In this document: positions 22,886 through 33,315 of the stretch, one piece after another | Position numbering within the stretch: position 1 is the first letter of the stretch | Layout of the letters: each line of letters starts with the position of its first letter | Source: Malurus cyaneus samueli | Taxonomy: Eukaryota > Chordata > Aves > Passeriformes > Maluridae | Direction: 5' to 3' | Length of the DNA: 64,000 bases | Assembly: GCA_009741485.1 (NCBI GenBank) | Contig: CM019216.1 | Coordinates: 59,310,548-59,374,547 of the forward strand | Program-made: the position numbers and the translations under genes | The notes under the pieces: model-generated | What the model saw: only the letters and a program-made list of their open reading frames with translations | Database searches by the model: none | What the model was told of the DNA's origin: nothing

Positions 22886-23759
22886 GGTGCTTAGTAGCCA
22901 ACTGGGGAAGCTAGAGAGGGTATAAAATGTTGGGGGGTGTTTTTAATATGTCCTATTTAAACATTGGTTGTTGGGGATTTTGTTATCATTCTGTGAGATC
23001 AGGTATGTTTAACATGAAGAAAAGTTTCTCTAATTACCTATGAAATTAAAATAAGCCTTAAAGTGAATTAAATTGGGGTCTAAACCAAGTGACAGTATCC
23101 CTTTGAACAGTCACCTAAGAAAAATAACCAAGCTCCAAGTGAAATTGGGAGACTGGGTTTGTTAGACTTGCTTGTATTTAACAAAATATCAGTTATTCCA
23201 TTTTGCATTAGCAATTAGCATTAAAAGAACTATCATTTACTTTTAACTTTTTTCCCCACTTTAACAAAACTTCAGTAAGAGCTATGCTGCTATTAAAAGT
23301 ACATTGTGTGAGAACCTCTGTAAAACACGGTTTCAGGGTCCCATTAGCAAGCAGGAATCAGGAAATATTTAAAGGGCCCCTTGTTATACCTGCTAGTATC
23401 TCTTTCTTTCCCATGGAAAATGAGAAATGAGCTGGAATGTAAACAGGGGGGAGGAGGAGAATAAGAAAGGCACCAGAGTGCATTTGGGATAGTGAGATCC
23501 TAGGGCTTTGCGCAAGGCCTCTGACTTCCAGGGAGGGGGTTTCCATCGCTTGTGGAGAGCTGATGATGCATGGAAGGCTGACGCTGCAAAACAGCCGGCA
23601 CAGGGGGAAGGGAGAGGGAGAGGGGGAAGGAGTAGTGTATATATGGCTTTTCACCTTTTGGTCTCTCTTCAATTCACTCTCTGCACGTGTTATAAAAATC
23701 ACTCAGTGCAACACAACCTGAAGAAATAATCACACTTGCAAAACCTGTGTGCATCTAGA
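22886..23759. other. Intergenic unique DNA, no gene seen
   Basis: Includes a purine-rich GGGGGAAGGGAGAGGGAGAG tract (23601-23629). No gene recognised. Confidence 0.45.
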
Positions 23760-23930
23760 AATTGCCAGAAATTCATCTTTATGTACGGCTCCCATACAGG
23801 AAATAAAAGCTGGGTGATTTATGGCATTTTATTGCACTTCTTGGCCATTGCTAATGTTTTCTTCATTGAGAAATGGCAAAAGCTGCAATTTGGATTTTTA
23901 TTGTGCAGTTTGCCAGCCTTCGCCCCGGCC
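23760..23930. promoter_or_regulatory. Candidate conserved block with posterior-HOX/CDX-like motifs
   Basis: TTTATGGC (23818-23825) and TTTTATTGCAC (23827-23837) are adjacent HOX9-13/CDX-like words. TTTTTATTGTGC (23895-23906) repeats the theme 60 bases on. CCATTGCTAATG and GAAATGGCAAAAG lie between them. The sequence is unique, low in simple repeats and evenly textured, as in many conserved vertebrate non-coding elements. This is motif reading only. Confidence 0.35.
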
Positions 23931-24279
23931 CCCTTCTCTCTTTTTCCCTTCCTGGGTGAACTTGCTTTGAGTTTAGGAGATGAAAGTTTATGGAGGCAGA
24001 GGAGTGTCAAGGGGACTGAATCCAAGCACAGAGCCAATGAGCATGTTGCCAGATTTTATCTACCCTCACTGAAAATACAGTATCCAGAAAAAGATGAGTG
24101 ATTATAAAGGAGAGTGACTTAGCCTCTAACTTACACAAAAAATTCTTGGATGGGTTTCTGGTTTTCTTTTTTAAACAAACAAAACAATGTTTCCTGGTTG
24201 GCAGTTCCCAAAGTCTTTCCCTTTTTTTCCCCATTTTTTGGCACATTGCTGAAAGGTCATGCTGATGTATTTCCAAAAC
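23931..24279. other. Unique DNA, no gene seen
   Basis: Linking sequence between candidate regulatory blocks. Overlapping open frames on both strands are unsupported. Confidence 0.4.
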
Positions 24280-24560
24280 ATGCTCATTGAGTACAGCTTT
24301 GCAAAAAATAAGAGCCCCTTTCTTTAAAGCCTGATCCTCCTCTCATTTAAGGCAGAGACAATATTTCAGCTGTTTGCAGGGACACAGGAGTAGAGCCTTA
24401 TCAGAGAGTCAAACTCACTGTAGAATTAAAAATAGACCTAGTAGCACCAGCTAACTCCTAAAGCTGCTGACACCATTATACAATCCTGTTTACCACTGCT
24501 TGTGTCTGCCAGATTATAATGGTCCAGGCTAACAATGCTCATGGTGCTTTTCAGCCTCAA
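24280..24560. promoter_or_regulatory. Candidate conserved non-coding block
   Basis: Unique sequence with GATA-like CCTTATCAGAG (24398-24408), a MEF2-like AATTAAAAATAGA (24424-24436) and ATTATAATGG. No repeat signature. Only motif texture supports it. Confidence 0.25.
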
Positions 24561-24929
24561 GTAAAGATTTCTGACAAGGAGGCAAGGGCTAAATCAGCTG
24601 TTTCTCGTGTTGAAACAGTAGTGATGATTCCTTCAAAAGCCCTTTTTCCCCTGTGCACTCAGGGGAAGGAACTTAAAACCCAGGGTGCTTTATTTCGGGG
24701 ATGAACTGTATTCCACCAAGATGAGAATCCTTTCAAATATTGCACTGTGCATATGCTCAATGGGCTGCAGTTTTAAACTGCTGGGTTTGTTTAAGCATCA
24801 TGCATTAGAATGCACACAGACAGGGCTGCTTGAACTAAAGGTGCACAAGCACGCTTTGCCTGCTGCTTCCAAACATTTGAGTTTGTTTGCAGGAATACTG
24901 CCTTGTAATGTGTGCACATGTACGTGGGT

Positions 24930-24933
<4 letters not shown>
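24561..24933. other. Unique DNA, no gene seen
   Basis: Sequence before the GT repeat. The long plus-strand open frame running through here (from 24685) crosses the microsatellite and the MIR, so it is not a gene. Confidence 0.5.

Positions 24934-24960
<27 letters not shown>
24934..24960. repeat. (GT)13 microsatellite
   Basis: Uninterrupted GT units, preceded by the alternating segment GTGCACATGTACGTGGGTGCAC. Confidence 0.95.
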
Positions 24961-25017
24961 GTGTGGCTGTCGCTGTTTATTTGGCTTAGGCAAGCAGGCA
25001 GGAGGATGGGTAAATGG

Positions 25018-25145
25018 ACAAAGAGCTTAACTAGAACTCAAGGAACTTACACTCTGTTCTTGGCACAGCATCAGGTTTCCTGCATGACCTTGTATAAGTC
25101 ACTTATTCTGTCGTGCGCTTCCATCGTCCTTGCCTGTAAGAACTT
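25018..25145 (+). mobile_element. MIR-type SINE
   Basis: It follows the MIR consensus in order: ACAAAGAGCTTAACTAGAACTC for the 'aagagcactggactggagtc' tRNA-derived part, TCTGTTCTTGGCACAGC for 'ttctattcttggctctgcc', TGCATGACCTTGTATAAGTCACTTATTCTG for the core 'tgtgaccttgggcaagtcacttaacctctctg', and CCATCGTCCTTGCCTGTAAG for the tail. MIR spread before the amniote radiation and is rare and diverged in birds. This is one of the better preserved old repeats in the window. Confidence 0.75.
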
Positions 25146-25959
25146 TCCTTCCTTCCAGTACTGCTATATAGTTAAACTCCATTAATGAACCATGCAAGAA
25201 TTGCCCAGGGGGGCAGAGAGGAGGGGTGGGTGTTAAAGGAAAACTTTCTTGGTACTTGACTTGAAGGATCTCACTCCTTCCAGGTAACTTTAACTGAAGA
25301 ATAAATAACTTTATCAGTACCCACTGTTATGTTGTATTAGTGCTCAGAGGCAACAGTCATAAATTTGGATTCCATTGTGCTGGGTTATGTGCAAGCAAAG
25401 GACCAAAGTATGATATATTTGGCCTCAACGTTACCATCAGAAGGATTTTCATAATCAAAGTCAGCATTGCAGATCTTTGTGCCCAGCATTTGTTTTTCTA
25501 GAATTTTCATATTTAAGTGAACACTGTGTGAACTCACTGAACTCACAAACACTGAAAGTTTCAAGTTCTGCTCTGATATGAAGCCTGCTGCTCCCTCCTT
25601 TAGTTGCTTTCAGTAAGAAGTGAAATCTTGCTGGCTTCTGGATCGGGCTTTTGTCTAAGGAGTTAAAGCAAACACCAGTGTGTTGCCTTTAAACTCCCGT
25701 CCTGATCCCAGTGAGTTTGCAGAGGGCTGAGAGGCTTTGAAAAGAAAGGCAGGTTTTTTGTCACCTTTGACACGCAAACATCCCAGCAAGTTACCTTGTT
25801 GTTTATTTCCACTGTACAACCCCGAACACGCTGCTTTCAGGGTGCTTACCTTCCATAGCATGACCTTTCAAGCAAATATATCCCTTCAAACTTTGGAATT
25901 CAGCGAGGTAGAATTAAAATCATTGACCTTTCATTCTCCTTTCCTTTTAGCCCACCTCC
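25146..25959. other. Intergenic unique DNA, no gene seen
   Basis: No recognisable feature. Opposing short open frames at 25655-26015 are unsupported. Confidence 0.45.
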
Positions 25960-26135
25960 CTCTCATATGCTTTCCCTTTAATAACCAAGAAGCACATCTG
26001 CAGTTTTTGCTGTAAACACTGCAAAAAGCATTAAGGTTTTTAAGGTAACCTTGGCAAAATCTGAATTAGAAAACATACTGCAGTGATTCACATTTAACCT
26101 CCAAGTTATTTCATGGCATAGCTGACAGCTTGCAT
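25960..26135. promoter_or_regulatory. Candidate conserved non-coding block
   Basis: Unique sequence with a hairpin-forming core, TTTTTGCTGTAAACACTGCAAAAAG (25995-26020): TTTTTGC pairs with GCAAAAA across a forkhead-like GTAAACA. The flanks are even-textured AT-rich DNA. The inverted repeat is certain; the regulatory role is inferred. Confidence 0.3.
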
Positions 26136-26201
26136 TCTTCAGAACTTTGTATTGTTTGCTTTTTTTCTTTCCCTCTCCCTCTGTAAGCAGCAGGACGAAA
26201 A

Positions 26202-26283
26202 ATAAAAAAAAAACAACCCCCCCAAAAAAGCAATAACTGTCAAATCAACAGCAACAACAACAAAAAAAAAACTTTTAAAAAAA
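26202..26283. repeat. A-rich tract with C interruptions
   Basis: A runs separated by a run of seven C and by AGCAACAACAACAAA. The pattern matches the tracts at 17.66 kb and 44.63 kb. Confidence 0.8.
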
Positions 26284-26609
26284 GTTGTATAACTTAATAC
26301 TTGATTATTTAGATCTTCAGCTTCCTCCCCTCTAGTCATGGTCACTCAGCCAAGAAAAAAACCTTCACTGTTCGAATCATCAAGGTACTGTCATCATTTC
26401 CTAATCCTGCTTATGTCATCGCCTTGGATCACCCTGCAGAGAAGAAGGGAGATACAATGAGTTTGGGGAGCAAGGCAGGCGAGGTACTCCACATCAGCAT
26501 TCAGGATGGAAGGCTTTCTGCTCAGGCTCACTGAGAGAGCAAAAGAAAGATGCTGCAAAGGCAAGAGGTGGGGTTCTGTTTTTCTCAGAAACGTGCTGCA
26601 CTGTAGGAC

Positions 26610-26850
26610 TGTGCCTTTTATTTTTGGCACAAATTGCTGTAGCAAATTATATAGCTTATCAGATGTGGTTTGTTAGGCTCAGTGAAGAAACCACTGCAAG
26701 GACTTGTTTTCCTTGTTGTCTGCACCCGATTATGAGATCGGCACAAATCAGATTCCTGATGTTGCACAGGAACAAGGATAAAACTCCGTGGGCCTTGTTT
26801 TTCCTGTAACCAAATTAAGCGTGATTGGGTTGCAAACCAATTCAGCTCAG
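26610..26850. promoter_or_regulatory. Candidate enhancer: GATA, E-box and RUNX motif composite
   Basis: GCTTATC (26654-26660, reversed GATA) shares its last base with the E-box CAGATG (26660-26665). That E-box in turn overlaps TGTGGTTT (26664-26671, RUNX). A second RUNX-type word lies on the opposite strand, AAACCAC (26688-26694). Further on are AACAAGG (SOX-like, near 26772) and GGATAA (GATA). GATA/E-box/RUNX grouping is characteristic of haematopoietic and endothelial enhancers bound by GATA, TAL1 and RUNX1 (established knowledge). That this one acts so is inference. Confidence 0.4.
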
Positions 26851-27027
26851 TTGGGTTTGCTTCCCTCTCTGACTTTACACAAAAGGTAGTCTGCCAGCTC
26901 ACCTCGATGCACAGGGATTTCCCGGTGGAGAGGAAGCTACGTGCCAATTTCAATCATTGCACAAGCTCACACAGCTCCTGGTCAAACAGCTGGGAGGGAG
27001 CGACGTGCCCTCGCTCCACGGTCATGT

Positions 27028-27085
27028 TTGGTCACTTAGTTAAGTGGGAGAACCCACAGACTGCAGGGTCAAATCCTGCAAGCCC
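27028..27085 (+). repeat. tRNA-like remnant with three adjacent hairpins
   Basis: GGGTCAAATCC (27066-27076) is one base from the tRNA B-box/T-loop consensus GGTTCRANTCC. It sits in a perfect 5-bp T-stem with a 7-base loop (GCAGG 27063-27067, CCTGC 27075-27079). Upstream are GTGGG-AGAA-CCCAC (27044-27057) and CACTTA-GT-TAAGTG (27033-27046). The acceptor stem does not pair and the anticodon loop has only four bases, so this is not a functional tRNA. It may be a tRNA-derived SINE head or chance. Confidence 0.35.
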
Positions 27086-27312
27086 CTGTTTTCTTCTCAA
27101 GAACCCAGACCAGCCCTAAAGGATGTAAACATGAATTGCAGGAGGTGCAGAAGGGATTTCAGAGTACATTAATAAACAGGGTTTAGCTACAGCAACTAGG
27201 GAGCAAATATACATTTTATTCAGTTCTACTGGGAAAATAACTTAAAGAAACGGGCTGGGCTGTGAGGAGATTAACACCACCACTTAAATCCACTTGCATC
27301 TAGGGCCAAATG

Positions 27313-27342
27313 CAGTGCCTTTCCCACACGAGTAAGGCACTG
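27313..27342. repeat. Perfect 9-bp inverted repeat (hairpin)
   Basis: CAGTGCCTT (27313-27321) and AAGGCACTG (27334-27342) are exact reverse complements across a 12-base loop. The flanking GGGCCAAAT hints at a decayed palindromic MITE. No U tract follows, as would be expected of a simple terminator. Confidence 0.8.
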
Positions 27343-29589
27343 TCAGCACTGAAACCTGTTTGCCCCCATACCAGTGGTCCCTGATGAGCAGATCTACTCA
27401 GCAGAGAATGACTGGAGCCAAAGGTAGAAAAGAACAAGAGGGAGAAGATAAGCCAAATAAAAATTCCTCAGCCACCCATCTGTTTTCAGAGGGAGAGAAA
27501 ATATTTCATTTTCTACCTGTAAAGAAAAATGGATTCATGTCACATCCTTCCTTGATTATCCCCAGCATTATGCAATTCAATAGATTTGCTGTCTTGATTA
27601 GACAGGCAGAATAGAATTTTAATTGTGAGGCTCTGGAAGGCAAAATGGAGAGATTTGTATGAAAAAAACTGGGAGGCAGCAACATTATTGGAAGGCTGAG
27701 CTTTTTATAGTCAGTCTTTCTGCTTCATTCGACCATCTGCCTTTACTTGTGCTCTGCTGCTTGGGGTTGAGAAGTTGCTGGCTTTAAAATTGAGCCACAA
27801 AGTTTAACCAGATAAATAAATGTGCATAAGATCTCTCCCTACTAGAAGAAGAGCCCTCAGCATTCAAGCTACATATGCTGACAAAAAGAATGCTTTAATT
27901 TTAGCATTGTTTTTACTGTTTATCAAACAGAAATTATGCATGTAGTTGCTTGCACAAGTTGCAGTTAAAAGAAAGTCCCTTTCATAAAGGCCTGAGAAAT
28001 GTAGACTGACCAAACTATTTTACTGGGGGGCAAACAGAGAAATTATTTATTTTTTTAGTTGTGTGCTTATGGGCATATTTGTAGGAAGAGGAGTTGGCTG
28101 GCCTAGGCTAGTGTTTGCTAGGGAGAAGGTAGGAGTGCCTGAGTCTGAAGCTAATGCTAATTTAAGGAATCTGGGACTTCGTTCATGCCAGAAATCAGCT
28201 GCACTGAATCCAAGACCAGGTGAAAGCAAATGTGCATTTGCAGGTACCTTAATCCTACGTCAGCAATTAAATATGCCAGTCATATTTACTGGCTAGGCAG
28301 GTGGGCAGTAGAGCCAGAAATTTGGGTAGGCAAAACAGTTTGAGTGGTATGTGGTAGGCTCCACTACAGGGTTTCAACACATTTTGGAACATTATTTGTA
28401 AACAGTGATTTTTCTAAGGCATAATTTTCTCCCTGTCCTTTTAGGGAGAAAATCAGTCAAAAAACCCTGAAGACAGAATACATGATTTCCACAAGTTCAT
28501 ACATGGTTTGTTCAGAATTCAAATACACAAATTCCAGTCCAAATAATCCATACTGAGTTCTGTAAGGTACCTGATTTAACTCGCTATGAGCAGGCTCTTA
28601 ACAATTCAGTGATGTGCTTTCTCTCTGTGAAAAATTTTTAGAGCATGTTGGGTTTGTTCCAACAGGAAAGGCAATTGCAACCATAAACAGTTTCAAAGGG
28701 CTGGGAATAGGTTCCCTGCCTAGAGCTAACCTTTTCCATAGGTGAAATAAATATGAAAATGCCTTGAAATACACTGTTGCTACAAGACAAGCAATTTAAA
28801 TTGCTGGATTGGAGTGTCAGTATTTTGTTCTTGCCTATAGAAAGGCCCCAGAGATCTGAGTGTCCAGTTAGTCTAAACATCTAAAAACTCTGGGATTTTA
28901 AAGTTTCTGATCTGACAAATTATGCTGGAACGCTCCTAAGACTATTCAACATGGAGATTTCAGGAATTTCTACCTTCTTGATGGCAACATTTTCATACAG
29001 CACCTTGTTGCCCCCCTTTGCTGTGGTTCTGGCAGTACAGCTGAGACTGCCTGGCACTCCAGCACTGTCCAGTGACCCCATTGTTTCAGCCACCATTTCA
29101 CCCCCTTCTGCAGTGACCTCTGCAGAAAGGCTTGCCTGGTTTTCACACAAACTCTGCTCGGTGTCATTTCTGCATCTGCACAGGAGGTGCAGCCTCTAAC
29201 TGTAATGTCAGTCTTTCTACACCATTTTCCACTTTTGTGGGTTTGCAACTACGAAGACTCTTGTGAGGGGTGAAAAACCTGCACCACTGAGCTGCATTTT
29301 AGGTGGAAACAGGAACAGTCTGGGTTTTTTACAGAGGTCAGCTTATCCATCACATTTTACTTACAATGTTTTTCATTATCTCAAGAAATAAAGTGTTCTT
29401 TCAAGGACTGTGCTCATACTTCACACAGAGTTTTCTTTACCGCTTGAAGGAATGTCACAGTAAGAAGGGAGAAAGCAAACTTATAGCAAAAAAAGTAAAG
29501 AAGTAGCTATAGAAATGAGACTACACCGCCTTTAAACATTGCCAGAACACTTGTAAATCTCATTTCGAGGAAGGCATAACAGACAATTA
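27343..29589. other. Intergenic unique DNA, no gene seen
   Basis: No recognisable gene or repeat. Paired opposing open frames near 28.05-28.30 and 28.92-29.25 kb reflect composition. Confidence 0.5.
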
Positions 29590-29590
29590 G

Positions 29591-29665
29591 GGGCTGACTC
29601 AAGGAAATACTTAAGATGTGCCCTTATACAGCAAAAGCACTTAAGTATCTGATTATATTCAGTCT
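29591..29665. mobile_element. Ancient palindromic MITE-like element
   Basis: Perfect inverted pair ATACTTAAG (29607-29615) and CTTAAGTAT (29640-29648), extended imperfectly by GGCTGACTCAAGG on the left and ATTCAGTC on the right. GCAAAAGCACTTAAG recalls the 'agcaaagcacttaagcacatgcttaa' palindromic repeat common in reptile and bird DNA. The central part is deleted relative to that pattern as I know it. Confidence 0.5.
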
Positions 29666-31877
29666 TGCCTTTTATCTCAGCATTTATATATACACTTTGC
29701 TAAGCCTGATTCTGAACAAGAAAAGCTCATCTGAATTTAAGACACTTTACTGAGAAGACCAAGATAATATTTCAATTGATTAACCAGAGTTAAGGGCTTC
29801 TCCTTCTCAGAGATACCAAGGACATGCTGATACAACCGAATTCAATGAAAACTCTAAATGTTTGCTGCCATCCCTGGAAAATGGTACCTTTTCTTAGGGA
29901 TCTCAAATGGAGCTTTCACGCCTGATGTCAGGCACCTGCATATGGAAATGCTGTTATTGCTGTGTTAAACCCTAATCAGTTGCTATTACCGCAGGGGTTA
30001 AGCAAGCGAATTTGGAATTTGAACCCGCACAAACAAAATCCCATGCACAGAGCAATGGGCTGTCTACGGTACCAAAGAAAATGTATGGTCCAGCTGTTCC
30101 ATGGCTTCTCCTTTCTGTGCCTCACAGAATCGGTACTGCTGTGCTTAATGATAACACATTTATCAAACTGCACAGAAATACATGTTAATTTTAAAATGTA
30201 TCAAGTGTAAAAGAGAGAGAAAAGGAGAAAAGCATTGCTGCAACCTTCTGTTTGTGGACTTTCTGAATTCTTATTCTAAACACGAATCTAACATCATTCA
30301 TGGAAATACCAGCTCAGCACTGTTGAACAGCAGTCTGTTTCTTTATATTTATTTTGCCCCCTCATATTTTCTTCCATTAAAGTTTTGCAATGTACACAAA
30401 CAAACTGCAATGAGAAAAAAAAAAAGACAAAAATGGAACACATAAAAAGGCAGGCAATGGAAATGACCTTTGCCACTCCTTTGACAGTATTTTGCACATT
30501 TCTCTGCTAGTGGCTAAGGTTTTTTTTTACACTTTCAGGCAACCGTAGATGATAACATGAATAAAATTGTATGGTGTCTCATGAATTTAACAGAAACATT
30601 TTAGAGGCAATAATTGCTCTTTCTGGAGTGTACTTTAATTTAGAGATGGAATTCTCCCTGCAATTTATGTAGCAGTATTTTTTATACCATATAAGGTATG
30701 CTTTTAAAACTGCCTCCTCACATACACACCTATTTGAAATGTTTGCCTTCATGTACACACCCACACAAACATAAATGCACAAATCCATAGACATAAAGCA
30801 CACACATGTGGCTAAATCTGTGTATGAAGGCAGGTCTTTGTGCTTGCAGAAATTTCAAATTCTTCTATCCCTAATCAGATCATACTTTGGTATAATGCAG
30901 AGTCACAATAAATTATAAGCCAAAGATGACAGTCTAAGGGAAAACAGGAAACACTTGTGACTGCCCTTCAATGCTTTCCAGGAGTAGAGGTTAGGGGCAA
31001 ATTTTGGTACTTTTTGGAATCACCGCAAACTTCTGATTAGCAGAAGTTACCAGATGCAGATTGTGTTGTGGTTTCTCGTCCTTTCAATACATGCCCAAGC
31101 AGAAGACACTCTGTGTGTAATGAAATGCTGAGGAGACAGAAACATGGCATCTGCTTGTCTTCAAGACTGTCTTCATCTGCCACAAAGAGGATAGCAGCCA
31201 TTGTGTTCTAGTCATAGTACAGATTGCAGCAAACAGATTTATGCAGCTGATGGGCCCATTCTTTCCATCTGGCAAAGCACTTCCTCTGCCTGTTCTGCGT
31301 GGTGCAGGCAGCCCTGTGTGTTTGCTGCTGCTCTGCACCAGCGTAACCACGTGAGTATGCTGATGCCACTGACCCAGTCACATTCTGCTGTGGCTGGCTT
31401 AGCAACCTGGGGACAAGAAGCCAGGAACTTTATTCCTTTTTTCTTCCACTTGCTAGCTTTCTCTTTTTCCTATCCCACAAATTTAACCAAGATATCACAA
31501 ATTTTCCCGCTCTGCGGCAAAAGGAAACCAGCCCTGTGTAAATTTTTCCACACACAAGTGAAGCTGGCCCATTGCACCCTAGCCTCCAAGATGGGGCAGT
31601 CAGCCAGGACATAATACTTTGTGTATCCAAGTCCCTGGATGGCCATTTCCCCAGCTGCTAAATCACTACCAGAAGACTTAAGCCTAAAGGACACTCTTTG
31701 TAGTCCGCCGTACTGGAGAAGAGCAATACCAGATTGTGATCGTCCCTGGAGCAGCCTTAGGACCCTGGAATCCCACATCCCTCATAAGATGGTTGACTAG
31801 CAGGCTAATGATCTAGCTTGAAACCTTTCCTCCACTGCGAAGATATTATTAGTAACAAGTGGTAGAGTAGTTGGAAT
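29666..31877. other. Intergenic unique DNA, no gene seen
   Basis: Nothing defensible. A 137-codon plus-strand frame at 31201-31614 overlaps several minus-strand frames and has no recognisable domain. Confidence 0.5.
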
Positions 31878-31897
31878 GGGGGGGGGGGGGGGGGGGG
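31878..31897. repeat. Poly-G run of 20
   Basis: Twenty consecutive G, followed by CGGGC. It could form intermolecular or intramolecular G-quadruplex and is a common site of assembly error. Confidence 0.9.
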
Positions 31898-33258
31898 CGG
31901 GCAGAGACAAGAGCAGCAGAGTAGCCTGGTGCTTCAGAGACACTCCTTACTTCATTTTCAGGAAGACAGAGAAGTAAACTCATGTCTGCTGTAGCTAAGT
32001 GAGCTATGGAGACAGCTTTCTTTAACCTAAGAACCAATTCTGTTAGCCTTTTTCGCATTCACTATTCTTTCAAAAAATATTTCCATTTAAGTTGGGTACC
32101 TGTAGAAGAAGTAACTGTTTAGCATGAGAATGATGGGCCAAGGCCCCCTACAACCTAGGCATAAAGGACTGGGGCTTTTTCATTTCTTTTTTCTCCTCCA
32201 TGTGTCCTTCTGTGAGTCCCTCCCTGGAAATGGAAATGGTGTATTGTAATGCAGATTTCCTGCAGAATCTCACAGATCACTCTCTGCAGGGATTTCACTC
32301 TTCAGCTGAAATACTTTTCAGCCATGGTATTGTTCATTTATTCAACAGCTTTATTTTTAAACATGGAATACTATAATTGTGCATTACTAATTCCTTTTAA
32401 AAGCATTATAGTGTTTATTTTTTGATTGAGGCTTGAGGGCTCAAGATCATTTAGCTGAGTTTTGTTGGTGTCTTTTTTTATTCCATTATTTATGAATTTA
32501 AAATACACTATGAAAGGATTAAAAGTAAAGGAAAAGACCTCAAAACCCCACAAGTCTTGTTTTCCTTACTTCAATCCCAGCACCCAGTCTGTTTTCTCTT
32601 TCATGCTTTCCGCAGAGAACCATTTTCTTTAATATAATCACTGGCTGATTGACTCTTACCTCTGTTTTCACTTTGCTCCTATTTTTGGAGGTCACAGAAA
32701 CAGCAAAGGTTTCATTTAACTCCTCATTAGAGACCACACTTCGGCCCCAAAGCACTCAAGAGCCCGGAGCCAGGCAGAGAAACACCATCAACTTCAGCCC
32801 AGAGCTGAGGTGTAAGACTCATACTGGGAAGTGGGAAAACTCTTGTGGGTGCTGCCCTGAATTCACCCCTGGGAGCAGCCCTGGTCTCTGCCCTCATGAC
32901 CAGCAGATGGGTCATCTCCAGCAGTGCCATGACATCTCCCTCACAAGGGTTTCAAAAAAGTCAGACAAGTCAAGAGGAGTGACATGATGCTGAAGAGCCT
33001 CTCTCTGCCCAGCAGGTAAAGGGAAGATCTCTGCCCCAATGCCACTCATGCAACTGGTACCGAGGAAAGATTTTCTGGGCAGATATCTAAGCTTTCGTTA
33101 TGCAGGTTCTTCAGAGAGATTAATCCAGTTTTTGTGGCGAAAGGGGAAGACTGACGCAGAGAAAACAAGATCCCTGTGGAGGAGGGAGGGGGGAAGGGTG
33201 GTATTCACTAGCCTCCCCCACCACTGCAAACCAACTTTTGGTGTGAGCCTACTGTCAT
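31898..33258. other. Intergenic unique DNA, no gene seen
   Basis: No recognisable gene. The stretch 32720-32930 is GC-richer and open on both strands without domain signature. Confidence 0.5.
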
Positions 33259-33315
33259 GATGTCACAGAATGACAGAATTACTAGGGTTGGAAGGCACCT
33301 CTGGAGATCCCATAC
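33259..33315 (-). mobile_element. CR1 LINE 3'-end fragment
   Basis: Plus-strand TCACAGAATGACAGAATT, then ACTAGGGTTGGAAGGCACCT and CTGGAGATCC, is the reversed CR1 3' terminus ('gaattctgtgattctgtga' preceded by 'aggtccctccaaccctag'). Similarity fades after about 33315, although GAGAGTACATTTGTCCTGGGCATG (33353-33376) may be a degraded continuation. CR1 is the dominant avian LINE and copies are normally 5'-truncated. Confidence 0.75.

Noticed and set aside
24685..25185. 166-codon plus-strand open frame
   Set aside because: It translates through a GT microsatellite (alternating Val-Cys) and a MIR element.
27028..27085. Functional tRNA gene
   Set aside because: The acceptor stem does not pair and the anticodon loop has four bases; only the T-arm resembles tRNA.
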